DNA of 64,000 nucleotides from Streptomyces griseus subsp. griseus (GTDB taxonomy: Bacteria > Actinomycetota > Actinomycetes > Streptomycetales > Streptomycetaceae). The position numbers and the translations under genes were made by a program. The stretch spans positions 7,174,195 to 7,238,194 of the forward strand of contig NZ_CP032543.1 in the NCBI RefSeq assembly GCF_003610995.1, written 5' to 3'. Under the pieces are notes generated by a model, which was not told the origin of the DNA, did not search any database, and saw only the letters and a program-made list of their open reading frames with translations. This document shows positions 26,489 to 33,803 of this stretch, piece after piece (position 1 is the first letter of the stretch; every line of letters starts with the position of its first letter).

Positions 26489-26887
26489 ATGGCCGGCAAC
26501 ACAGACATGGTGGCCTTCGTGCAGGCGCGTCTCGCCGATGAGGAGCAGGTCGCCCTGGCTGCCGGCGGGGACCGGTGGCGGTGTCCGGCGGATGTGCCCG
26601 GCGAGGTCCACGACCGCAGGGGAGGCGTCGCGTTCACGGTCCGGGACCAGGGATTCGACCACCACATCGCCCTCCAGGACCCCGCCCGCACCCTGGAGCG
26701 GATCGAGACGCACCGGGTGCTGCTGGGGGAGTACGTCGAGGTCGCCGAGCTGGACACCGACCGCCCGGCCCAGGACTTCCGCTCCGGCCGGGCGGTGGGC
26801 CTGGGCTTCGCCGTACGCCAGCTGGCCGCCGAGTACGCCGGGCATCCGGACTACCAGGCGCGGTGGCTGCCCCGGTTCATCCAGTAG
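26489..26887 (+). CDS. DUF6221-like protein
   Basis: 132 residues. An N-terminal VAFVQARLADEEQVA and a central HIALQDPARTLERIETHRVLL match a Streptomyces family annotated DUF6221, which is common in phage-like and chromosomal islands and has no known function. Soluble, no catalytic motif. A GAGGGAG sits ten bases before the ATG chosen; another in-frame ATG eight codons upstream precedes that site. Confidence 0.6.
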   Translation: MAGNTDMVAFVQARLADEEQVALAAGGDRWRCPADVPGEVHDRRGGVAFTVRDQGFDHHIALQDPARTLERIETHRVLLGEYVEVAELDTDRPAQDFRSGRAVGLGFAVRQLAAEYAGHPDYQARWLPRFIQ

Positions 26888-26921
26888 CGGGAAGGGGGGA
26901 CGAGGGCGCCGGGAGCCGGTA

Positions 26922-26939
26922 ACTTACTGACAAGTAAGT
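26922..26939 (+). promoter_or_regulatory. TetR-type operator before DoxX-family gene
   Basis: ACTTACT-GACA-AGTAAGT is a perfect 7-bp inverted repeat with a 4-base centre, 38 bases upstream of the next start. The AT-rich palindrome stands out from the surrounding DNA and has the form of a TetR-family operator. Confidence 0.6.
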
Positions 26940-26976
26940 CGAGTTCCCGGACCATCTGACGAACCGAGGAGTCCCC

Positions 26977-27354
26977 ATGTCCCGCCGGACCCGTTCGCCC
27001 CTCCCGCTCGCCGGACTCATGGCGGGAGCGGCGGTGCTCCACTTCGCCGTCCCGAAGGCGTTCGACGCCACCGTGCCCCGCATCCTGCCCGGAGCGCCCC
27101 GGACGTGGACGTACGCGAGCGGAGTGGTCGAACTCGCCCTGGCCGCCGGGATCGCCCACCCCCGGACGCGGGGCGCCGCCGCCCGGGCGACCGCGGGGTT
27201 CTTCGTCGGGGTGTTTCCGGCCAATGTCCAGATGGCCGTGGACTGGCGGGACCGGCCCCGGCCGCAGCGGGTTGCCGCCCTGGCCAGGCTGCCCCTCCAG
27301 CTGCCGCTGGTCCTGTGGGCGCAGAGCGTCGCCCGGGGTGCCGACACACCCTGA
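26977..27354 (+). CDS. DoxX-family small membrane protein
   Basis: 125 residues with about four hydrophobic segments (LAGLMAGAAVLHFAVP, ASGVVELALAAGIAHP, ATAGFFVGVFPANVQMAVDW, LPLQLPLVLWAQSV). The spacing and the PANVQMA motif match DoxX-like proteins; their role is unclear, often redox or thiol stress. It appears to be controlled by the TetR-type palindrome upstream. The next 230 bases hold the leader of a cold-shock gene. Confidence 0.7.
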   Translation: MSRRTRSPLPLAGLMAGAAVLHFAVPKAFDATVPRILPGAPRTWTYASGVVELALAAGIAHPRTRGAAARATAGFFVGVFPANVQMAVDWRDRPRPQRVAALARLPLQLPLVLWAQSVARGADTP

Positions 27355-27437
27355 AGGGGGCGCAGTCGGTGGGGTTCGAGCCACCTGCCCGGAGGAAGAT
27401 CCACAGCAAAATGGCGTTGCTCTCTGGTGAGGAGTGA

Positions 27438-27791
<354 letters not shown>

Positions 27792-27808
27792 TCCGGGTCG
27801 AACAACCA

Positions 27809-27845
27809 CCGGGCCCCCAGGACGCCATGCGTCCTGGGGGCCCGG
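27809..27845. terminator. strong hairpin terminator
   Basis: Perfect 17-bp stem beginning CCGGGCCCCCAGGACGC with a CAT loop, between convergent cold-shock and small hydrophilic genes; likely works in both directions. Confidence 0.8.
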
Positions 27846-27860
27846 TGCGTCCGGCGCCGG

Positions 27861-28112
27861 CTACCCCGTGGACTCGTCCGGTGTCGGGTGCTCCTCGGGG
27901 TGCGCGCCGGCGTTGCGCGGCTCGTCCCGGCCGGAACCCGCCTCGTCCGGATCGGGCCGGTCGCCGCTCTCGCGGGCGACCCGGTCCGGAATCGGTATGT
28001 CGAGGGCGTCCTCGCCCTCCTGGTGCTGCTGGTCCGGCAGATCCGCCGGTACGGGGGGCGGGCTGCCGGAAGCCCCGGTATAGGCGGTGCCTTCCGGCCT
28101 GCGGTCGGTCAT
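27861..28112 (-). CDS. small Pro/Asp-rich hydrophilic protein
   Basis: 83 residues, acidic, rich in Pro, Asp, Glu and Arg, with no hydrophobic core, so probably disordered. GGAAGGAAG precedes the ATG and supports it as a gene. A SigB-type promoter match lies ~60 bases upstream, in line with a stress-induced role. No named family recognised. Confidence 0.55.
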   Translation of the reverse strand: MTDRRPEGTAYTGASGSPPPVPADLPDQQHQEGEDALDIPIPDRVARESGDRPDPDEAGSGRDEPRNAGAHPEEHPTPDESTG

Positions 28113-28170
28113 GAGAGCTTCCTTCCGTGCTGCCCCGGAAGTGCCCGGGGCGGGGCGTCCGTCCTGCTGG

Positions 28171-28195
28171 GTACCCCTTGCGGACCGATCGATTC
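28171..28195 (-). promoter_or_regulatory. SigB-type promoter candidate (minus strand)
   Basis: On the minus strand GAAT, 15 bases, GGGTAC fits the Streptomyces SigB-group consensus GNNT-N14-16-GGGTAC/T, ~60 bases before the small hydrophilic gene. Confidence 0.4.
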
Positions 28196-28232
28196 ACCGC
28201 AGGCGGGGCCGGGGGAGACTTCCCACACGGAG

Positions 28233-28257
28233 GTATGGGTCGCCCCGGCCGGGGTAC
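28233..28257 (+). promoter_or_regulatory. SigB-type promoter candidate (plus strand)
   Basis: GTAT, 15 bases, GGGTAC fits the same SigB-group consensus and lies 74 bases before the DUF5133 gene, back-to-back with the minus-strand match. Confidence 0.4.
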
Positions 28258-28330
28258 CCGGGGCTGTGCCCGAGCGCACAAGCCGGGCACACGACATTCA
28301 CACGAATGATCCCGCGGAAGGATCCCCCGC

Positions 28331-28558
28331 ATGCTGATGGCCCACCCCACCGTGCTGCGCAACCTGGTCGAGCAGTACGAGACCCTGCGCCTGCTGCACG
28401 CGGAGAGCGGCTCCACCGAGGCACGGCAGCGCATGGACGACGTGGCCTACACCCTGTGCGTCTCCACGGGCACGGGCGATGTCGACAGCGCGCTGGTCGC
28501 CGCCCGGCACCGGCTGCCGGGGGCCCGCCCCCAGGACGACTCCGTCCTCTCTGCCTGA
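28331..28558 (+). CDS. DUF5133-family small protein
   Basis: 75 residues. The MLMAHPTVLRNLVEQYETLR opening is characteristic of a Streptomyces-specific family annotated DUF5133, found near stress-response genes; function unknown. Helical and soluble. GGAAGGA lies upstream, and a SigB-type promoter candidate precedes it. It is followed after ~30 bases by the YbdK-type ligase, so the two may be cotranscribed. Confidence 0.7.
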   Translation: MLMAHPTVLRNLVEQYETLRLLHAESGSTEARQRMDDVAYTLCVSTGTGDVDSALVAARHRLPGARPQDDSVLSA

Positions 28559-28589
28559 TCGCCGGATGAAGAACGAAGGGGTGGGCGCT

Positions 28590-29681
28590 ATGGTGCGGAC
28601 CGTAGGCGTGGAAGAAGAGCTGCTGCTGGTCGACCCGGAGAGCGGGGAGGCGCGTGCCCTCTCCACCGCCGTGCTGGCCCTCGCCGAGAGGGAAGCGGAA
28701 GGGGAGTCGGCCTTCGAGCCGGAGCTGCACCGCCAGCAGCTGGAGTTCGCCACGCATCCCTGCCGCGAGATGGACGAGATCGCCGACGCGGTGCACCGCC
28801 GGCGCGCCGAGGCGATCCGCCACGCCGCCGACGCGGGGGCGTCGGTCGCGGCCCTGGCGACCTCGCCGCTGCCGGTCAGCCCCACCATCGGGACGGGCGA
28901 GCGGTACGACTGGATGGCCGAGCGCTACGGGCTGACCGCCCAGGAGCAGCTGACCTGCGGCTGCCACGTACATGTCTCGGTCGAGTCGGACGAGGAGGGC
29001 GTCGCCGTACTCGACCGGGTGCGCGGCTGGCTGCCCGTCCTGCTGGCCCTGAGCGGCAACTCCCCCTTCTGGCAGGCGCAGGACACCCGGTACGCCAGCT
29101 ACCGCAGCCGGGTGTGGGGCAGGTGGCCCTCGGCCGGGCCGGTGGGGCTGCACGGCTCCGCCGAGCGGTACCACGAGCAGGTGAAGGCCCTCGTCGGCAC
29201 CGGCGTGCTCAAGGACGCGGGGATGGTCTACTTCGACGCGCGCCTCTCGGACAGCTACCCCACAGTGGAAGTCAGGATCGCCGACGTCTGCCTCGACCCG
29301 GCGGACACCGTGCTGCTGGCCACACTGGTGCGCGCGCTGGTGGAGACGGCGGCGCGGGAGTGGCGGGCCGGGAAGCCCGCCCTGGACACCGACGTGACTC
29401 TGCTGCGGGTGGCGTCCTGGCAGGCGGCCCGGTCGGGTCTGGAGGACCGGCTGATCCACCCCGGGACCCTACGGCCCGAGCCCGCGGCCGATGTGCTCCA
29501 GGCGCTGGTGACCCATGTGCGGGACGCCCTGGAGGACAGCGGCGACCTCAAGGCCGCGCAGAAGGCGCTGGCCGCCCTGGAGCGGCGCGGCAACGGGGCC
29601 AGGGTCCAGCGCGAGATCCTGGAGCGGACCGGGAGCCTCCGCGACACCGTCGCGGAATGCGTCCGCATCACGGGGGGCTGA
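28590..29681 (+). CDS. YbdK-family carboxylate-amine ligase (GCS2-like)
   Basis: 363 residues. VGVEEELLLVDPESG at the start, FEPELHRQQLEFATHPC, and CGCHVHVSV ... RSRVWGRWPSAG are hallmark segments of glutamate-cysteine ligase 2/YbdK enzymes, which form amide bonds using ATP. In vitro some make gamma-glutamylcysteine weakly, but actinobacteria use mycothiol, so the true substrate is open. The second ATG, behind GAAGGGG, is preferred because family members start just before VGVEEE; an ATG eight codons upstream is possible. Likely in one unit with the DUF5133 gene before it and the PfpI protein after it. Confidence 0.85.
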   Translation: MVRTVGVEEELLLVDPESGEARALSTAVLALAEREAEGESAFEPELHRQQLEFATHPCREMDEIADAVHRRRAEAIRHAADAGASVAALATSPLPVSPTIGTGERYDWMAERYGLTAQEQLTCGCHVHVSVESDEEGVAVLDRVRGWLPVLLALSGNSPFWQAQDTRYASYRSRVWGRWPSAGPVGLHGSAERYHEQVKALVGTGVLKDAGMVYFDARLSDSYPTVEVRIADVCLDPADTVLLATLVRALVETAAREWRAGKPALDTDVTLLRVASWQAARSGLEDRLIHPGTLRPEPAADVLQALVTHVRDALEDSGDLKAAQKALAALERRGNGARVQREILERTGSLRDTVAECVRITGG

Positions 29682-29733
29682 GAGCGACCGACCGACGACA
29701 CGACCGCACGACCTGTGAGGAAAGGAGCAGCAC

Positions 29734-30297
29734 ATGGCCACCACCGATCTCGGCAACCGCCGGATCCTGGCGATCGTCACCAACTACGGGGTGGAGCAGG
29801 ACGAACTCGTCGTCCCCGTGAAGCATCTGCGCGACAACGGAGCCCAGGTGAGCGTGGCGGCGGTCTCCGACGACGACATCCGCACCCTCGTGGGCGACCG
29901 CGACCCCGGCGACACGGTGCGGCCCGACCTCACGCTGACGGACGTCGACCCCGCCGCGTACGACCTCCTGCTCGTCCCCGGCGGCACGCTCAACGCCGAC
30001 ACGCTGCGCCTCCAGGACGCCACCACCCGGATCGTCAGCTCGTTCGCGGCGTCCGGCCGGCCCGTCGCGGCGATCTGCCACGGTCCGTGGGCGCTGATCG
30101 AGGGCGGCTACGTCCAGGGCAAGACCCTGACGTCGTACGCCTCCCTCAAGACCGACCTCACCAACGCCGGCGCCTCCTGGGTCGACAAGTCGGTGGTCCG
30201 GGACGACGAGGGCGGCTGGCCGCTGATCACCTCGCGGACGCCCGATGACCTGAAGGACTTCCTGCGCCAGATCGACGCGGTGCTCACCGAGTCCTGA
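29734..30297 (+). CDS. DJ-1/PfpI-family (type 1 glutamine amidotransferase-like) protein
   Basis: 187 residues. The nucleophile elbow AAICHGPW (Cys near residue 114) and LLLVPGGT are the marks of the PfpI/YhbO group, thought to act in general stress or protein repair rather than amidotransfer. Cytosolic. GGAAAGGAG precedes the ATG. It is the last gene of a likely stress unit and is followed by a 13-bp terminator hairpin. Confidence 0.85.
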   Translation: MATTDLGNRRILAIVTNYGVEQDELVVPVKHLRDNGAQVSVAAVSDDDIRTLVGDRDPGDTVRPDLTLTDVDPAAYDLLLVPGGTLNADTLRLQDATTRIVSSFAASGRPVAAICHGPWALIEGGYVQGKTLTSYASLKTDLTNAGASWVDKSVVRDDEGGWPLITSRTPDDLKDFLRQIDAVLTES

Positions 30298-30304
30298 CGC
30301 GCAT

Positions 30305-30344
30305 CCGACGGCCCCCGTTCGCGTACCGCGGCGGGGGCCGTCGG
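30305..30344 (+). terminator. hairpin terminator
   Basis: CCGACGGCCCCCG pairs perfectly with CGGGGGCCGTCGG across a 14-base loop just after the PfpI gene. Confidence 0.7.
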
Positions 30345-30429
30345 CGTGTCCGCGTCCGCGGGTGCGGGAGGCAGGAGGGCCACCGCGCACGTACCGGCCG
30401 GGACGTGCGCGCGGTCCCCGGAAAGAGGC

Positions 30430-30850
30430 TGCGGGCTGCTGCACTCGTTGTGCGGGACGGATGGGGTGTTGGCCGGCTCCAGCAGCGTGGCGATCTCGAA
30501 GGCGAGCTGCGGGACGTCCGTGTCCTCCGCGATCTCGCCGGCCGCGCGCGCCCCGGACACGGTCTCCTCCACGTAGGCGGACCAGCGGGCGCGGACGGTC
30601 GCCGGCGCCGCGCGGGGCACGGAGAACGGCGCCGGGCTGGATGCCACCCCGCTGATGGTCACCACCTTCCGGACGGTCGCCGTGTTCGCGTGCGAAGAAC
30701 GACCCGATCGCCCCCCAGGGAGTGCGCCAGCACGCCTCGAAGGTGCCGCACCGCTGGTGGAGCGCGGTGATGGCGGCCCGGTAGTCCAGGACCGTGGTGC
30801 TCCGGCCGGTATCGGGCAGTAGCCCCGAGGTGGTATCGAAGAAGGGGCCA
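30430..30850 (-). pseudogene. chimeric remnant: alpha/beta-hydrolase start joined to TetR C-terminus
   Basis: Read on the minus strand, the 5' part shows fragments of an alpha/beta hydrolase in shifting frames: TVLDYRAAITALHQRCGTF, then AHSLGG (nucleophile elbow, another frame), then AIGSFFARE and VRKVVTISGV. From ~30620 down the frame changes character to RARWSAYVEETVSGARAAGE and PQLAFEIATLLEPAN, which is the C-terminal domain of TetR-family repressors. No complete gene can be read. I infer a deletion that joined two genes, with later frame damage; the 5' end abuts the iron box of the next gene. The rest of 30345-30429 and 30872-31037 holds no gene. Confidence 0.5.
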
Positions 30851-30852
30851 GA

Positions 30853-30871
30853 GAAGGTTAGGCTGACCTAA
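30853..30871 (+). promoter_or_regulatory. iron box (DmdR/IdeR-type operator)
   Basis: GAAGGTTAGGCTGACCTAA matches 16 of 19 positions of the actinobacterial iron box TTAGGTTAGGCTCACCTAA, upstream of the siderophore-interacting protein. With iron, DmdR would bind here and block transcription. Confidence 0.85.
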
Positions 30872-31043
30872 GTCAATCGGAGCTGCCCTGATGGTGAGCG
30901 CTCCGGGCCGGACGGCCGCCTCCGCGCGCGCCGAAGCCCGTCCCGGTGGCGCACCCGTCGCCCGTGGCGGTGTCCGATGGCCGTATCCGCGTCCTGTCGC
31001 CCTCGCGAACAGGTCGACCGCCGCGTACGAAGGGGCCATGCCC

Positions 31044-31925
31044 ATGACGATCCACCGAGCCGTCGTCGCCCGAGTCCAGCCGCTCACCGCGACCATGACC
31101 CGGGTCACGCTGCACGGCGAGGGGCTCGCCGGCTTCGAGTCCACCGGGGTCGGCGACGAGTACATACGCCTCTTCTTCCCGCACGGCCCCGACCGCACCG
31201 ACCTGTCCCTGCCCCTCACGACGGAGAAGGGCTGGGAGACCCCGGAGGGCCGGCCCGTCGCTCCGATGCGTACGTACACCGTGCGGGCGGTGCGCCCCGA
31301 GAGCCGGGAGGTCGACGTCGACTTCGTGCTGCACGACCACGGGGTGGCGTCGACCTGGGTGGCCGGGGCGCGGCCCGGGGACGTCATCGGCGTCAACGAC
31401 CCCACCGGCCTCTACAGCCCTCCGGCCGACCTCGCCTGGCAGGTGCTGATCGCCGACCAGACCGGACTGCCCGCCGTGGCCCGTCTGGTGGAGAACACCC
31501 CGGACGAGGTAGCCACCCGTGCGGTCGTCGAACTGCCCGGCCCCGAGGCCGTCCAGCCGCTGCCCGGCACCAAGGTGACCTGGACCTACGGCGGCAACGG
31601 CCATGGAGCCAGCCGGCTGGCCGAGCTGGTGAGCGCCGCGATCCCGCCCGGCACGGACATGACCGGCGGCTACGTCTGGGTCGCCGGTGAGACCAACGCG
31701 CTGCGTGCCGTACGCCGTTACCTCCGCAAGGAGCTGGGGCTGCCCGCCACCCGGTTCAAGGTCGTCGGCTACTGGATCCCGGACGCCGACAGCTGGAACG
31801 AGCGGTACGAGGCCCTGCCCGACTCCGTGCGCGCCGAGCTGGTGGCCCTCTGGGACAACCCGGTCGGCGACGAGGAGGACCTCACCATCCGGTACGAAGC
31901 GCGCCTGAGTGACCTCGGACTCTGA
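31044..31925 (+). CDS. siderophore-interacting protein (FAD-dependent ferric-siderophore reductase)
   Basis: 293 residues. The FAD-binding RTYTVR motif, a GDVIGVNDPTGLY segment, ADQTGLPAVARLVE and the C-terminal GYVWVAGETNALRAVRRYL are typical of the SIP family, which uses NAD(P)H to reduce ferric siderophores and release iron in the cytosol. The second of two close ATGs is chosen because GAAGGGG is eight bases from it and only two from the first. The iron box ~170 bases upstream predicts derepression under iron limitation. The neighbouring MbtH gene has its own iron box. Confidence 0.88.
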   Translation: MTIHRAVVARVQPLTATMTRVTLHGEGLAGFESTGVGDEYIRLFFPHGPDRTDLSLPLTTEKGWETPEGRPVAPMRTYTVRAVRPESREVDVDFVLHDHGVASTWVAGARPGDVIGVNDPTGLYSPPADLAWQVLIADQTGLPAVARLVENTPDEVATRAVVELPGPEAVQPLPGTKVTWTYGGNGHGASRLAELVSAAIPPGTDMTGGYVWVAGETNALRAVRRYLRKELGLPATRFKVVGYWIPDADSWNERYEALPDSVRAELVALWDNPVGDEEDLTIRYEARLSDLGL

Positions 31926-32029
31926 GGCCGCGCCCCGATCGCGTGCGGTAATGCTCCCGATGGGCAGGGGAGTTGCCGCGTTCGGGGACTCCATGGACGG
32001 CGGGGCGGGTAGAGTCGCTGCCGTCGAAG

Positions 32030-32048
32030 TAAAGACAGCCTTACCTAA
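32030..32048 (+). promoter_or_regulatory. second iron box, before mbtH-like gene
   Basis: TAAAGACAGCCTTACCTAA, read on the minus strand, matches about 14 of 19 iron-box positions (TTAGGTAAGGCT core). It ends five bases before the AGGAGGA ribosome binding site of the MbtH gene. Confidence 0.7.
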
Positions 32049-32063
32049 GGTCTAGGAGGACCG

Positions 32064-32282
32064 GTGACCAACCCGTTCGAGGACGAGAACGGCACCTACC
32101 TGGTGCTCGTCAACGACGAGGGGCAGCACTCCCTGTGGCCCGCCTTCGCGGAGGTGCCCGGTGGCTGGACCGTGGCGCACCCGGAGGACACCCGCCAGGC
32201 CTGCCTCGACTACGTGGAGCGGAACTGGACCGACCTGCGGCCCAGGAGCCTGAAGGAGAGCCTGGCCGCCGGCCCGGCCTGA
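32064..32282 (+). CDS. MbtH-family NRPS accessory protein
   Basis: 72 residues with the full MbtH signature: [16 protein letters not shown], and [17 protein letters not shown]. MbtH proteins bind adenylation domains of nonribosomal peptide synthetases and activate them. It starts at GTG with a near-perfect AGGAGGA. No NRPS gene is in the window, so it is an orphan that must serve a synthetase elsewhere; the iron box implies a siderophore synthetase. Confidence 0.93.
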   Translation: MTNPFEDENGTYLVLVNDEGQHSLWPAFAEVPGGWTVAHPEDTRQACLDYVERNWTDLRPRSLKESLAAGPA

Positions 32283-32359
32283 GCCGCCCACGCCGCGCGG
32301 GGCGATGCGCCTAGGCTGCCACCGGCACGAGAACCGGCAGCGACCCAGGAGCACGCCCC

Positions 32360-32923
32360 ATGTCCCAGCACGCCCCGCACCACCCGTACCCCGATGGCTT
32401 CGGGCCGGACGAAGCGCCGGCGCCGCACGCACTCCTCGCGCCGGTGCTCGGGCTGCTGGGCACCTGGGCGGGGAGTGGGCGGGGGGAGTATCCGACAATC
32501 GAGGGTGCGTTCGCCTACGCGCAGGAGGTCACCTTCAGCCATGACGGGCGCCCCTTCCTCCACTATGCGTCGCGCGCCTGGTTGGTCGACGCCGACGGGC
32601 GGCCGCTGCGTCCGTCGGCCCGGGAGGGCGGCTGGTGGCGGCTCCAGCCGGAAGGGCGGGTGGAAGCGCTCATCACCCAGCCCACCGGCATCGCGGAGAT
32701 CGCGGTCGGCCGGGCCGCCGACGGCTCCGTCGACCTCGCCACCCGTGAAGTGGCTCTCACACCCACCGCCAAGCAGGTCGACGCCACCCGCCGCCGCTAC
32801 ACCCTGACCGGCGCGGACACCCTCACGTTCGTCCACGACCTCGCGGCGGTCGGACAGCCACTGCAACACCACCTGTCGGCGGAGCTCCGGCGGTGCGGCC
32901 CGGCCTGGCTCCGGAACCCCTAG
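32360..32923 (+). CDS. nitrobindin-like heme-binding beta-barrel (FABP family)
   Basis: 187 residues. [21 protein letters not shown] is the signature of the nitrobindin/THAP4 beta-barrel family, and a HxxxE-type C-terminus ([11 protein letters not shown]) carries the histidine used as heme ligand in characterised members. These proteins bind ferric heme and scavenge nitric oxide or peroxynitrite. Soluble; CAGGAG precedes the ATG and TAGGCT ~50 bases upstream may be its -10. Not part of the iron operon on spacing grounds. Confidence 0.85.
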   Translation: MSQHAPHHPYPDGFGPDEAPAPHALLAPVLGLLGTWAGSGRGEYPTIEGAFAYAQEVTFSHDGRPFLHYASRAWLVDADGRPLRPSAREGGWWRLQPEGRVEALITQPTGIAEIAVGRAADGSVDLATREVALTPTAKQVDATRRRYTLTGADTLTFVHDLAAVGQPLQHHLSAELRRCGPAWLRNP

Positions 32924-33016
32924 CTCCGGGAACGCCGCAGGATAGGTCGGATTTGCATACAGAGTTTCTTGTAGGGCATATGGACAGGACAACTTTTGGT
33001 AAGGAGTTCATATCCG

Positions 33017-33445
33017 ATGTCCATGCCCAGTTACCCTCAGCAGCCGAACGCGGACCAAGGGCAGTACGACACCCAGTACGGCGCCCCGGAACCCACCAGC
33101 AGCGGCAACGGTTTCGCGGTCACCGCTCTCGTCCTGGGCCTGCTCGCCTGCCTCTTCTTCTGGACGGTCGTCGGGGGACTCCTTCTCGGCCTGCTCGCCC
33201 TGGTGTTCGGCATCCTCGGGGCGCTCCGCGCCCGTAGGGGGCAGGCTCCGCGCAAGGGCATGGCGATCACCGGTGCCGTGCTCGGCGCGCTCGGGCTGAT
33301 CGGCTCGGTCGTCGTCCTCATCATCGGTATATCCCTCTTCAACTCCGAGTCGTTCCAGGACCTCCAGGACTGCGTGGACCGCGCCGAGACCCAGGCCCAG
33401 GAGGACCGCTGCGCGGAGGACTTCGGCGACAACCTGTTCAAGTGA
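33017..33445 (+). CDS. DUF4190-type small membrane protein
   Basis: 142 residues: a Tyr/Gln/Pro-rich cytosolic N-terminus (~1-35), two membrane helices (~38-68 and ~78-108, with the RKGMAITGAVLGALGLIGSV signature of DUF4190), and a short extracytoplasmic tail with two cysteines (LQDCVDRA, EDRCAEDF). Function unknown. AAGGAG lies ten bases before the first of two close ATGs. Confidence 0.75.
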   Translation: MSMPSYPQQPNADQGQYDTQYGAPEPTSSGNGFAVTALVLGLLACLFFWTVVGGLLLGLLALVFGILGALRARRGQAPRKGMAITGAVLGALGLIGSVVVLIIGISLFNSESFQDLQDCVDRAETQAQEDRCAEDFGDNLFK

Positions 33446-33585
33446 CCTCGAACGGCGGGACGGCGGTTTGCGACGGCGCCCCGATTTTGTGACGGTAGGG
33501 GCGGGGAGTGGTATTCCTCACCACCGGACCCCACGGTCCGGCGGATCATGTGTGCCCAACCGAGCAGAGGGAAGAGGAGGGTTCG

Positions 33586-33663
33586 ATGTCCTCGAAGCGA
33601 CGTCGTAAGAAGAAGGCCCGACGCAAGAACGGCGCCAACCACGGCAAGCGCCCGCAGAGCTGA
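33586..33663 (+). CDS. ribosomal protein bL37 (25 residues)
   Basis: A tiny gene of 25 codons. The product starts MSSKRRRKKKARRKNGANHG and ends KRPQS, almost all basic, matching the actinobacterial 50S protein bL37 first found in mycobacterial ribosome structures (basic N-terminus, conserved ANHGKRP end). GAAGAGGAGG, five bases before the ATG, is one of the strongest ribosome binding sites in the window, and a perfect 18-bp terminator follows the stop by 13 bases. The short unit with its own terminator fits a highly expressed gene. It is below the length cut-off of most gene finders. Confidence 0.8.
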   Translation: MSSKRRRKKKARRKNGANHGKRPQS

Positions 33664-33676
33664 GGCCAGGTCCGGG

Positions 33677-33716
33677 GGTCCGAGGGGCAGCACCGCACGG
33701 TGCTGCCCCTCGGACC
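33677..33716 (+). terminator. strong hairpin terminator after bL37 gene
   Basis: Perfect 18-bp stem beginning GGTCCGAGGGGCAGCACC with a GCAC loop. Confidence 0.85.
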
Positions 33717-33803
33717 TGCTCCGGGCCGGGCGCCACGGTGCCCGCTCCGGCCCGTCGCACCAGCAATGCGGGAGAGCGGCCCGAGCACTCATAAGGTGAG
33801 CCC

